DNA from: an uncultured Eubacteriales bacterium
GTDB lineage: Bacteria > Bacillota > Clostridia > Oscillospirales > Oscillospiraceae
Length of the DNA stretch: 19,581 nt
Direction of reading: 5' to 3'
NCBI GenBank assembly: GCA_900549545.1
Contig: URPA01000036.1
Span: 1-19,581, forward strand
The position numbers were made by a program, and so were the translations under genes. How positions within the stretch are numbered: position 1 is the stretch's first letter; each line of letters begins with the position of its first letter. The notes below the pieces were generated by a model that was not told the DNA's origin, did no database searches, and saw only the letters and a list, made by a program, of their open reading frames with translations. Positions 1 to 6,349 of the stretch are shown here, piece by piece.

Positions 1-160
1 TAAACGCTGAAGGCATCTAAGCGTGAAACTCCCCCTAAGATAAGATCTCCCATCCATTATGGAGTAAGGGTCGAAGAAGACTACTTCGTTGATAGGCCGG
101 CGGTGTACGCACAGTAATGTGTTCAGCCTACCGGTACTAATAGCCCGAGGGCTTGACCTA
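1..160 (+). rRNA. rrl: 23S ribosomal RNA, 3' end (partial)
   Basis: This is the last part of the large-subunit rRNA; the 5' portion lies outside the window. The conserved 3'-terminal helices are visible, including the stretch around 77-90 (GAAGACTACTTCGTTGATAG) and the CCGGTACTAATAGCCCGAGG segment at 131-150. The end near 159-160 (GGCTTGACCT) is set by analogy with other bacterial 23S genes, so it may be off by a few bases. About 75 nt later comes a 5S gene on the same strand, as expected in a standard rRNA operon. No tRNA is visible in the spacer. Confidence 0.97.
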
Positions 161-234
161 CAATTTGACCTATGCAGGTTTATCCCTTGCTACACTTCTC
201 CCTCTGTTTAGTTTTTAGGGTATATGCCCTGATA

Positions 235-351
<117 letters not shown>

Positions 352-353
352 CG

Positions 354-387
354 GAGCCGCCCAATAGGGCGGCTCTGATTTTATATA
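354..387 (+). terminator. rRNA operon terminator 1
   Basis: A perfect 9-bp GC-rich stem, GAGCCGCCC (354-362) with GGGCGGCTC (367-375), closes an AATA loop and is followed by TGATTTTATATA. It lies directly after the 5S gene, so it is the first terminator of the rRNA operon. Confidence 0.85.
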
Positions 388-408
388 TAGTCCCAAAGGG
401 ACTATATA
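384..408. repeat. 11-bp perfect hairpin TATATAGTCCC-AAA-GGGACTATATA
   Basis: TATATAGTCCC (384-394) pairs perfectly with GGGACTATATA (398-408) around an AAA loop. There is no T-tract, so it is a poor terminator. It may protect the 3' end of the rRNA precursor or be a short palindromic repeat. Its GTCCC-N3-GGGAC core recurs at 5199-5211. Confidence 0.6.
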
Positions 409-435
409 ACTCATACTTTTTGATTACCTTTTCAC

Positions 436-469
436 CCGCAGCGCGGAGGTTCCCGGCTGCGGTTTTTTT
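436..469 (+). terminator. Second terminator after the rRNA operon
   Basis: CCGCAGC (436-442) and GCTGCGG (456-462) form a 7-bp stem followed directly by seven T residues (463-469), the classical rho-independent form. It lies only 22 nt before the ATG of the next gene. It either backs up rRNA termination or attenuates transcription entering that gene. Confidence 0.85.
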
Positions 470-491
470 GAATTTATTTGGGGGTGTTTTC

Positions 492-1151
492 ATGAAAGCA
501 GTGAAGATTATATTCTGGGTGCTTGTTATCGTGCCGATAATTGCGACGCTCGTTGCTTTGCCGTTCCTTCCGGACGTTATTCCCGCGCATTACGACATTA
601 ACTGGCAGGTAGACCGCTGGGGGAGCAAATTTGAGACGCTGATTTTCCCGGCAATCAATATCTTCATGGCGCTTACATTCTTCTTCAGCGCCAGACACTC
701 CGCAAAGCATGAAGCCAATCCCCGCAGCGCGATGAAGATATGCTACATAACCGGCATATGCTGCTTCCTGTTTATCGACATCCTCTGCGGAATCTTCCTC
801 TATATGGACTTTCAGCAGTTTTCGCAGATGATGCCGCCGCCAGTGGATATTACCAAGCTTGTTTTTGCAATGATGGGTGCTCTTTTTATTGTCATGGGGA
901 TTATCATGCCGAGAATGCAGATGAACTCTGCTTTTGGCATCCGCACCAAGGCCAGCATGGCCAATGCCTATGTCTGGCGTGTGAGCCAGCTTTTCGGCGG
1001 GATAGCGTTCATTGTTGCAGGTGTGCTGACTATAATTGGCTGCATTTTTACCACGGGGACGCTTTGCCTGATTATTTGCATCGGCTCAATAACGCTTGCA
1101 TCCATAGCGGCCAGCATTTTCCCGGCTATTATTTTAAGGAGAGTGAATTAA
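492..1151 (+). CDS. DUF1648 / SdpI-family integral membrane protein
   Basis: This 219-residue protein has about six hydrophobic segments (roughly residues 7-25, 47-66, 83-104, 122-142, 166-188 and 192-214). The N-terminal part carries the DUF1648 signature LPDVIPAHYDINWQVDRWG at about residues 26-44. A later segment, MNSAFGIRTKASMANAYVW, matches the SdpI/YhfL-type FGIRT motif. SdpI of Bacillus subtilis gives immunity to the SdpC toxin and helps sequester its repressor, but most family members, like this one with no neighbouring toxin, have unknown roles. The ATG at 492 is preferred because GGGGGTG (480-486) sits 5 nt upstream. An in-frame start at 420 would make a terminator hairpin coding. 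The stop lies 1 nt before the start of the cyclase-family gene, so the two are co-transcribed. Confidence 0.85.
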   Translation: MKAVKIIFWVLVIVPIIATLVALPFLPDVIPAHYDINWQVDRWGSKFETLIFPAINIFMALTFFFSARHSAKHEANPRSAMKICYITGICCFLFIDILCGIFLYMDFQQFSQMMPPPVDITKLVFAMMGALFIVMGIIMPRMQMNSAFGIRTKASMANAYVWRVSQLFGGIAFIVAGVLTIIGCIFTTGTLCLIICIGSITLASIAASIFPAIILRRVN

Positions 1152-1152
1152 G

Positions 1153-1797
1153 ATGAAAGTTATCGACCTGACGCATTCGTTAAACGGGAGTATGCCCGTC
1201 TATCCGGGCATCGAGCCGCCCAAATTCACGCAGTCAAATTTCTATGAAAAAGACGGGTTTCGGGAGACTTATGTCCAGTTTTTTACCCATACCGGCACTC
1301 ATGTTGATCCGCCGGCGCATCTTTACGCCGAGGGACGGACGCTGGATGCCTTCCCACCGGAGCAGTTTATCGGCAAGGCGCTGGTTATTGACTGCCGCGA
1401 GCTTAAGGAGGGCGAGGCGATCACCATGGAGCAGCTGAAAAAATACGGAGAGCTGCCGCAGAAGGCGGATTTCCTGCTGTTTAACCTCGGCTGGGATAAG
1501 CGCTGGGGCATAGAGGCCTATTTTGGCGACTATCCATGCGTAGATGATAAGCTGCTCGAGTATATAATAAACGGAAATTTCAAGGGCATCGGCTTTGATG
1601 TCATTGGGCTTGATCCGATTGCCGATGTTGAGCTTACGCGCCACAATAAGCTGCTCAGAAGCTGTGAGATTCTCAATATTGAAAATCTCAAAAATCTTGA
1701 CCGCTGCGGCGATGGGCTGTTCTGGTTTGGCTGCTTCCCGCTGAAGATCGAGAACAGCGACGGCGCACCCGTGCGGGCAATGGCGTGGTTTGAATAA
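1153..1797 (+). CDS. Cyclase-family metal-dependent hydrolase (kynurenine formamidase-like)
   Basis: This 214-residue protein belongs to the cyclase family (PF04199), which includes KynB arylformamidase and isatin hydrolase. The family hallmark HTGTHVDPPAH lies at residues 46-56, with H46, H50, D52 and H56 as likely metal ligands and catalytic residues. The N-terminal IDLTHSLNGSMPVYPG is also typical. Members hydrolyse amide or lactam bonds in small molecules using divalent metals. The substrate here cannot be told from sequence, and no tryptophan-catabolism genes are nearby to support kynurenine formamidase. AAGGAG at 1137-1142 serves the ATG. The gene follows the membrane protein by one base and is closed by a terminator. 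Confidence 0.88.
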   Translation: MKVIDLTHSLNGSMPVYPGIEPPKFTQSNFYEKDGFRETYVQFFTHTGTHVDPPAHLYAEGRTLDAFPPEQFIGKALVIDCRELKEGEAITMEQLKKYGELPQKADFLLFNLGWDKRWGIEAYFGDYPCVDDKLLEYIINGNFKGIGFDVIGLDPIADVELTRHNKLLRSCEILNIENLKNLDRCGDGLFWFGCFPLKIENSDGAPVRAMAWFE

Positions 1798-1837
1798 CGA
1801 AAAAATGGCAGCGACGGAAGTCCCTGCCTTTTTCGTT
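1796..1837 (+). terminator. Terminator of the membrane protein-cyclase operon
   Basis: GGCAG (1807-1811) pairs with CTGCC (1824-1828). The flanking A-run and T-run (AACGAAAAA and TTTTTCGTT) extend the stem, giving a hairpin with TTTTT on its 3' side. It begins at the stop codon of the cyclase-family gene. Confidence 0.8.
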
Positions 1838-1888
1838 CAAATTAACCGCCGGTTGAGTTTTAGAGCGCTTTTTCGTAAAACGGCTCCA

Positions 1889-1916
1889 TTGAAAATTCCC
1901 CGCTGTCGCATATAAT
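1889..1916 (+). promoter_or_regulatory. Sigma-A type promoter of the XRE regulator gene
   Basis: TTGAAA (1889-1894) and TATAAT (1911-1916) are separated by 16 bp. The -10 box ends 24 nt before the ATG at 1941, which leaves a very short leader. Confidence 0.75.
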
Positions 1917-1940
1917 AATAAATGAAAGGCGGGCGAACAG

Positions 1941-3011
1941 ATGGAAATGAAAATTGGACAAAAAATTTTTGAGCTGCGCAGGGCAAACGGTATGACACAG
2001 GAACGGCTTGCCGATGAACTCGGTGTATCGGCTGCGGCGGTCAGCAAGTGGGAGACGGACAATTCCTACCCGGATATAACGCTGCTTTGCCCGCTGGCAA
2101 GGGCGCTGGGGACAAATGTGGATACACTGCTGCAATTTGAGCAGACTTTGCCTGACGAAGCGGTTGTCGGTATGGTCAACGAAATAATGGTAAAAATTCA
2201 GAGCGAGGGTTACGAGCCGGGCGAGCAGCTGCTTTCCGAGCGCCTGCGGCAATATCCTAATTCCTCAGCACTTAAATTTAACACCGCGCTTATTATGGAT
2301 ACGCTCTGCATGATTTACCCCGATGCTCCGGAGGAGAAAAAAGCAGATTGGCGAGAGCAGAAGCACACTCTGCTCTCAAAGCTGCGCGAGACAGGGCGAG
2401 GAGCTTATTGGGAAATATCAACGCTGAATTTGGCGGGCATGGCGTTAAATGAAGGGCGCTTGGACGAGGCTGAGCAGCTTTTGAAGGAGCTGCCGGGGCA
2501 GACGACGGATGCGAGCCTGATTTGGGTGCAGCTTTACATGAAGAGGGAGGACTATGCCAAGGCACGGGATGCGGTGCAGAAAAAGCTGTTTTCGCTTGTG
2601 ATGCAGATTGAAAACTGCCTCGGCATAATGTCGGACAAGCGATTGACGGGAGACAATGAGCAGATTCTTGAAATCTGCCTGGTATATAGGGGCGTGGCAG
2701 ACCTGTTTGGGTGTGGTGCGCTGTATGAGGGGCTGCTCATGGAGGCATATCTCCGCCTGGGACGGCTTGAGGATGCTGTCGCGAGCTTCGAGCGCTATGC
2801 GGAAGGTCTTGACAGGAAGGGGCTGCCGCTCAAAAAAGCGCTCTTCGCCCCGACTTTTACGGAAAATCTGGAGCAGCCCACCGCAAGCAAGGGTATGCTT
2901 CGGGCGGTGATAAAAGCGATGGAGACCGAGGAATATCGGGTGCTGATTGAGACGCCGCGCGGCAGGGCCGCCATGGAAAAGCTGAAAAACGCACTGGAGC
3001 GGCAGGAATAA
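1941..3011 (+). CDS. XRE-family helix-turn-helix transcriptional regulator
   Basis: This is a 356-residue cytoplasmic regulator. Residues about 5-60 form a Cro/C1-type HTH; the recognition-helix region reads MTQERLADELGVSAAAVSKW and is followed by the usual SYPDITLLCPLARALGTNVDTLL. The remaining 290 residues are helical, with TPR-like pairs such as LNEGRLDEAEQLLKELPG, LYMKREDYAKARDAV and LRLGRLEDAVASFERYA, suggesting a ligand- or partner-binding repeat domain. The gene has its own promoter and terminator and stands alone, so its target is unknown. The ribosome binding site (AAAGG at 1925-1929) is weak. Confidence 0.88.
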   Translation: MEMKIGQKIFELRRANGMTQERLADELGVSAAAVSKWETDNSYPDITLLCPLARALGTNVDTLLQFEQTLPDEAVVGMVNEIMVKIQSEGYEPGEQLLSERLRQYPNSSALKFNTALIMDTLCMIYPDAPEEKKADWREQKHTLLSKLRETGRGAYWEISTLNLAGMALNEGRLDEAEQLLKELPGQTTDASLIWVQLYMKREDYAKARDAVQKKLFSLVMQIENCLGIMSDKRLTGDNEQILEICLVYRGVADLFGCGALYEGLLMEAYLRLGRLEDAVASFERYAEGLDRKGLPLKKALFAPTFTENLEQPTASKGMLRAVIKAMETEEYRVLIETPRGRAAMEKLKNALERQE

Positions 3012-3015
3012 GCGA

Positions 3016-3046
3016 AAGGTCAGGGACTTTGTCCCTGCCTTTTTTC
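3016..3046 (+). terminator. Terminator after the XRE regulator gene
   Basis: CAGGGAC (3021-3027) pairs with GTCCCTG (3031-3037) around TTT. AAGG/CCTT extends the stem past a bulged T, and a run of T residues (3040-3045) follows. Confidence 0.88.
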
Positions 3047-3074
3047 TTGACAAACAGTATTTGCGTGCTATAAT
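3047..3074 (+). promoter_or_regulatory. Consensus promoter of the TetR-ABC operon
   Basis: A perfect TTGACA (3047-3052) and a perfect TATAAT (3069-3074) are separated by 16 bp. Such a strong promoter suits a gene cluster kept off by its own repressor. Confidence 0.88.
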
Positions 3075-3084
3075 AAGAAACATA

Positions 3085-3105
3085 AGTTGCGCAACGAAAG
3101 TTGCT
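3085..3105 (+). promoter_or_regulatory. Probable TetR operator (palindromes just after the promoter)
   Basis: GTTGCGCAAC (3086-3095) is a perfect palindrome. It is followed by GAAA and another GTTGC (3100-3104), so GCAAC at 3091-3095 can pair with either GTTGC copy. The element covers the expected transcription start region, where TetR-family repressors usually bind. Assignment to the adjacent regulator is inferred from position. Confidence 0.55.
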
Positions 3106-3123
3106 GAAAGCGGAGGGATTATT

Positions 3124-3690
3124 GTGCCGCCGAAATTCAAGTTCACAAGAGAAAAGATAATAGCCGCGGGCGTGAACGTTGTGCGGAAAAAGGGTATGGA
3201 GGGGCTTACCGCAAGGGGCCTTGCGGCGGAGCTGGGCTCATCGCCAAAGCCGATATTCGGCCTGTTTCAGAACATGGACGAGGTGCAGGGCGAGGTCATC
3301 CGCGCGGCCGACGCCATATATCAGGCGCGCATTGAAAAGAGCATGGCCGAGGGGCGCTTTCCGCCATATAAGGCCAGCGGAATGGCGTACATCCACTTTG
3401 CCAGAGACGAGAGGGAGCTTTTCAAGCTTCTGTTCATGCGAGACAGAAGCGGGGAGATAATCAGGGAGGACAGAGAGTCAATCCGGCCGCTGCTGGACCT
3501 CATCATGCACAATCTCGGCATCAGCGAGGATGAGGCCAACATGTTCCATCTTGAGCTGTGGGTATATGTCCATGGCATAGCCACGATGATTGCCACATCA
3601 TATCTCGAATGGGACGAGGATTTTGTCAGCCGGACGCTGACCGACGCATTCGAGGGGCTAAAATACCGCTACACGGGAGGAAAGCAATAA
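3124..3690 (+). CDS. TetR/AcrR-family transcriptional regulator
   Basis: This 188-residue protein has a TetR-type N-terminal DNA-binding domain (about residues 6-52): FTREKIIAAGVNVVRKKGME, then LTARGLAAELGSSPKPIFGLF containing the HTH, then the NMDEV turn. The C-terminal part (ERELFKLLFMRDRSG onward) resembles the WHG-type ligand/dimerisation domain of this family. The GTG start at 3124 is chosen because CGGAGG (3111-3116) lies 7 nt upstream. An in-frame start at 3061 would put coding sequence inside the promoter. The stop TAA overlaps the ATG of the ABC ATPase gene, so the protein most likely autoregulates an operon that includes the exporter. The effector is unknown. Confidence 0.9.
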   Translation: MPPKFKFTREKIIAAGVNVVRKKGMEGLTARGLAAELGSSPKPIFGLFQNMDEVQGEVIRAADAIYQARIEKSMAEGRFPPYKASGMAYIHFARDERELFKLLFMRDRSGEIIREDRESIRPLLDLIMHNLGISEDEANMFHLELWVYVHGIATMIATSYLEWDEDFVSRTLTDAFEGLKYRYTGGKQ

Positions 3691-4418
3691 TGCACGCGAT
3701 TGAAACCAGAAGCCTGACCAAAAAATACAAGGACCTGACCGCTGTTGACGCGCTGAATCTCAGCGTGGAGCAGGGGGAACTGTTTGCCCTGCTGGGCGTA
3801 AACGGCGCGGGCAAGACCACCACGATAAAAATGCTCACCTGCCTGACAAAGCCAGACGGCGGAGACGCTTTTATAAACGGAAACAGCATCCTGACGAACC
3901 CCGCCGCGGTGAAAAACATCATCGGCGTCTCCCCGCAGGAGACGGCGGTCGCGCCGAACCTGAGCGTGAAGGAAAACCTTGAGCTGATGTGCGGCGTGCA
4001 CGGCTTTGACAAGCGGAAAAAGGAAGAAAAAATCCGGGAGCTTGCGGAGCAGTTTGATTTGACCGGCATCCTCGGTAAAAAGGCGGGGAAGCTCTCAGGC
4101 GGTTGGCAGAGGAGACTGAGCATTGCTATGGCCCTCATCAGCGAGCCGGAGATACTTTTCATGGATGAGCCGACGCTGGGGCTTGACGTGCTGGCGCGCA
4201 GTGAGCTTTGGGACAATATCCGCGCGCTCAAGGGTAAGATAACTATTATCCTTACCACCCATTACATGGAGGAGGCCGAGGCGCTGTCAGACCGCATCGG
4301 CATCATGCGCGACGGCAGGCTCCTCGCCCTCGGCACGGCGGAGGAGATAAAGGCGCAGGCGGGCAAGGAAAAATTTGAGGACGCTTTCGTGGCGATAGTT
4401 AAGGGGGCGGCGAAATGA
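3690..4418 (+). CDS. ABC-2 type exporter, ATP-binding protein
   Basis: This 242-residue nucleotide-binding subunit has a Walker A GVNGAGKTT at residues 36-44, the variant signature LSGGWQRRLSIAMAL, Walker B ILFMDEPTLGLDV and the switch histidine in LTTHYMEEAEALSDR. The LSGGWQ signature and N-terminal architecture place it with ABC-2 exporters for drugs, peptides or lipids. GGGAGG (3676-3681) lies just ahead of the ATG, which overlaps the TetR stop as TAATG. Its own stop overlaps the permease start as ATGA, so the two proteins are translationally coupled and form one complex. The substrate cannot be inferred. Confidence 0.93.
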   Translation: MHAIETRSLTKKYKDLTAVDALNLSVEQGELFALLGVNGAGKTTTIKMLTCLTKPDGGDAFINGNSILTNPAAVKNIIGVSPQETAVAPNLSVKENLELMCGVHGFDKRKKEEKIRELAEQFDLTGILGKKAGKLSGGWQRRLSIAMALISEPEILFMDEPTLGLDVLARSELWDNIRALKGKITIILTTHYMEEAEALSDRIGIMRDGRLLALGTAEEIKAQAGKEKFEDAFVAIVKGAAK

Positions 4419-5146
4419 GAATGATGACATTTTCCGGCAGGACGGCGAAGGAAATTATTCGCGACCCGCTGAACCTCTTCTTTGGACTGGGCTTTCCGCT
4501 GATTCTCATCGGCCTGCTGACGGCGATTCAGGCAAATGTTCCCATCCCGATGTTCGAGCTTGCGCACCTGACCCCGGGCGTGACGGTGTTCGGCCTGTCG
4601 TTCATGACGCTGTTTTCCGCGCTGCTGGTGTCGAAGGACAGGGAGAGCGCCCTGCTGCAAAGGCTTTACACAACGCCCCTCACGGCGGCGGACTTCATAT
4701 TTGGCTACACGCTGCCGCTGCTGCCGATGGCGATCGCGCAGAGCCTTATCTGCTACATCGCGGCGGTGCTGCTGGGGCTGAAAATCGACATTAACCTGCT
4801 CTTCGCCCTGCTTTTCAACATTCCGGTGGCGTTGTTTTTCATCGCGCTGGGGCTTATCTGTGGAAGCGTTATGAGCTCAAAGCAGGTGGGCGGCGTCTGC
4901 GGTGCGCTGCTGACAAATTTGTCGGCGTGGCTGTCGGGCATATGGTTTGACGTGGCGCTTGTGGGCGGCGTGTTTGAAAAGATAGCAAATGTTCTGCCGT
5001 TTATCCACGCGGTGGAGCTTGAGCGCGCGGCCTTTGCCGGAAACTTCGCGGACATTTTCCCGCACCTCTGGTGGGTGCTGGGATATACCGTCGTTGCGGT
5101 AGTCGGGGCGATACTTCTGTTTCTGAGGCAGATGAAAAGGCAATAA
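4415..5146 (+). CDS. ABC-2 type exporter, permease
   Basis: This 243-residue membrane protein follows the ABC-2 permease plan of about six membrane spans. A cytoplasmic start with the family feature KEIIRDPLNLFFGLGFPLIL is followed by a first span, an extracellular stretch, then hydrophobic segments near residues 54-70, 90-115, 125-150, 155-178 and 218-238. The segment SKDRESALLQRLYTTPL is the cytoplasmic coupling region typical of the family. The start overlaps the ATPase stop (ATGA at 4415-4418). With the TetR gene it forms a regulator-ATPase-permease efflux cassette that ends at a bidirectional hairpin. Confidence 0.9.
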   Translation: MRMMTFSGRTAKEIIRDPLNLFFGLGFPLILIGLLTAIQANVPIPMFELAHLTPGVTVFGLSFMTLFSALLVSKDRESALLQRLYTTPLTAADFIFGYTLPLLPMAIAQSLICYIAAVLLGLKIDINLLFALLFNIPVALFFIALGLICGSVMSSKQVGGVCGALLTNLSAWLSGIWFDVALVGGVFEKIANVLPFIHAVELERAAFAGNFADIFPHLWWVLGYTVVAVVGAILLFLRQMKRQ

Positions 5147-5151
5147 AAATA

Positions 5152-5182
5152 GGGCAGCTGCAAAAATTTATTGCAGCTGCCC
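5152..5182. terminator. Bidirectional 12-bp hairpin terminator
   Basis: GGGCAGCTGCAA (5152-5163) pairs perfectly with TTGCAGCTGCCC (5171-5182) around AAATTTA. It begins 5 nt after the permease stop. The minus strand reads into CTATTTTTATTG, a fair T-tract, so the hairpin may also stop leftward transcription from the importer operon. Confidence 0.75.
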
Positions 5183-5198
5183 CAAATTATATCAAATC

Positions 5199-5305
5199 GT
5201 CCCGCAGGGACACCATAACCGCCCATTCAAGGGGCGATTTCACCCGACTGAAGGTCGGATATCACACGCTTTAAGCGTATATCACCTGAACGCAGGTCAA
5301 ATATC
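5199..5305. repeat. String of five short hairpins with ATATCAC-like linkers
   Basis: Five consecutive 5-bp hairpins occur: GTCCC/GGGAC (5199-5211), CGCCC/GGGCG (5220-5236), CCGAC/GTCGG (5244-5258), ACGCT/AGCGT (5266-5278) and ACCTG/CAGGT (5284-5297). The last four are followed by ATTTCAC, ATATCAC, ATATCAC and AAATATCAT. Stem sequences differ but stem length is constant, and loops are 3-7 nt. The array lies between two convergent operons and contains no plausible gene. Its function is unknown. Confidence 0.75.
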
Positions 5306-5346
5306 ATTTGGAGCTATGCAAAAACGAGTTTTGCATAGCTCCAAAT
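5306..5346 (-). terminator. 18-bp hairpin after the nucleoside importer operon
   Basis: ATTTGGAGCTATGCAAAA (5306-5323) pairs perfectly with TTTTGCATAGCTCCAAAT (5329-5346). It starts 3 nt past the stop codon of the last importer gene on the minus strand. The T-rich tail after it is weak (GATATTTG), so it may act mainly as a 3' stabilising stem. Confidence 0.65.
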
Positions 5347-5349
5347 TTG

Positions 5350-6345
5350 TTATCGTTCTTCCCTGAAGTACGCCAGACCCAGGGAGGCGGGGGGCTGGTT
5401 TTCGCGTTTGTTGCGCATGGAGGTGATAACGAGGACGATGATGGTTATCACATAGGGGATCATCTTGTAAAGCTCCTTCACGGCGAGGTTCATGCCGCAG
5501 GGGATGTACATGTGCAGAATGTACAGCCCGCCGAAGAGGAAGGAGGCGAGGACGCCCACGTTGGGCCGCCACACCGTGAAGATGACCAGCGCGATTGCAA
5601 GCCAGCCGCGGTCGCCAAAGGCGTCGTTTGTCCAGATGCCGCCGGCATAGTCCATGACATAATACAGCCCGCCGAGACCGGCTATGACGCTGCCGATGCA
5701 GGTGGCGTAGTACTTGTAGCGGTTGACATTGATGCCCGCCGCGTCTGCCGTCGCGGGGTTTTCGCCCACGGCGCGGAGATTGAGCCCGGCGCGGGTGCGC
5801 TTGAGAATGTGCGCCGCGATAAGGGCAACAACGATGGCCGCATAGGCCAAAAAGCCGTAGGACAGGAAAATCTTGCCGAACCAGCCAAGCTTATCCGCAA
5901 AGGGGAGAGAGCGGCGGAAGCAGTTGCTGGTGTTGGAGAGGATGATGGAGGGCAGCTCACTGCCGGAGAGCTTTATGAGGGAGCCGCCGAAGAAGTTGCC
6001 GAAGCCGACGCCGAAGGTGGTCATGGCAAGACCGGTGACGTTCTGGTTCGCGCGCAGGGTGACGGTCAAAAAGCAGTAGATAAGGCCCATCAGCAGGGAG
6101 CCCAGCATGCTCGACAGCAGCGGGATAAGGATGCCGAGGAAGGTGTTCATATCGGCGGGGGAGGCGAGCGACTGCTCATACATGAAGGCGCCGATAACGC
6201 CGCAGATACCGCCGACATACATGATGCCGGGGATACCAAGGTTGAGGTTGCCGGATTTCTCGGTGAGCGTTTCGCCGGTGCTGCCGAAAAGCAGGGGGAT
6301 GCCCTGAGCGATGGCTCTGGGAATGAAGGATATGAAATCAAACAT
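5350..6345 (-). CDS. Nucleoside ABC importer, permease 2 (NupQ/YufQ-like)
   Basis: This 331-residue polytopic permease is of the BPD_transp_2 family (LivH/RbsC-like), the second membrane subunit of BMP-dependent purine-nucleoside importers. Family features include the N-terminal GIPLLFGSTGETLTEKSGNL with LGIPGIMYVGG, and the conserved LRAVGENPATADAAGINV coupling segment near residues 180-197, which contacts the ATPase. The ATG at 6345 is preceded by AGGAGG (6355-6360), which lies inside the end of the upstream permease gene; the gap between the genes is 4 nt. It should pair with the other permease to form the channel. A long open frame on the opposite strand is only a GC-driven shadow. Confidence 0.92.
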   Translation of the reverse strand: MFDFISFIPRAIAQGIPLLFGSTGETLTEKSGNLNLGIPGIMYVGGICGVIGAFMYEQSLASPADMNTFLGILIPLLSSMLGSLLMGLIYCFLTVTLRANQNVTGLAMTTFGVGFGNFFGGSLIKLSGSELPSIILSNTSNCFRRSLPFADKLGWFGKIFLSYGFLAYAAIVVALIAAHILKRTRAGLNLRAVGENPATADAAGINVNRYKYYATCIGSVIAGLGGLYYVMDYAGGIWTNDAFGDRGWLAIALVIFTVWRPNVGVLASFLFGGLYILHMYIPCGMNLAVKELYKMIPYVITIIVLVITSMRNKRENQPPASLGLAYFREER

Positions 6346-6349
6346 CGGC

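Noticed and set aside
160..234. tRNA gene in the 23S-5S spacer
   Set aside because: The spacer is about 75 nt but shows no T-arm (GTTCRANNC) or acceptor pairing; it is ordinary spacer.
3061..3126. Upstream start for the TetR gene at 3061
   Set aside because: It would put coding sequence over the -10 box and operator. GTG 3124 has CGGAGG at 7 nt.
5199..5346. CRISPR array
   Set aside because: The repeated linkers are only about 7 nt, the units vary in length, and each unit is itself a palindrome. There are no 20-40 nt spacers and no cas genes.
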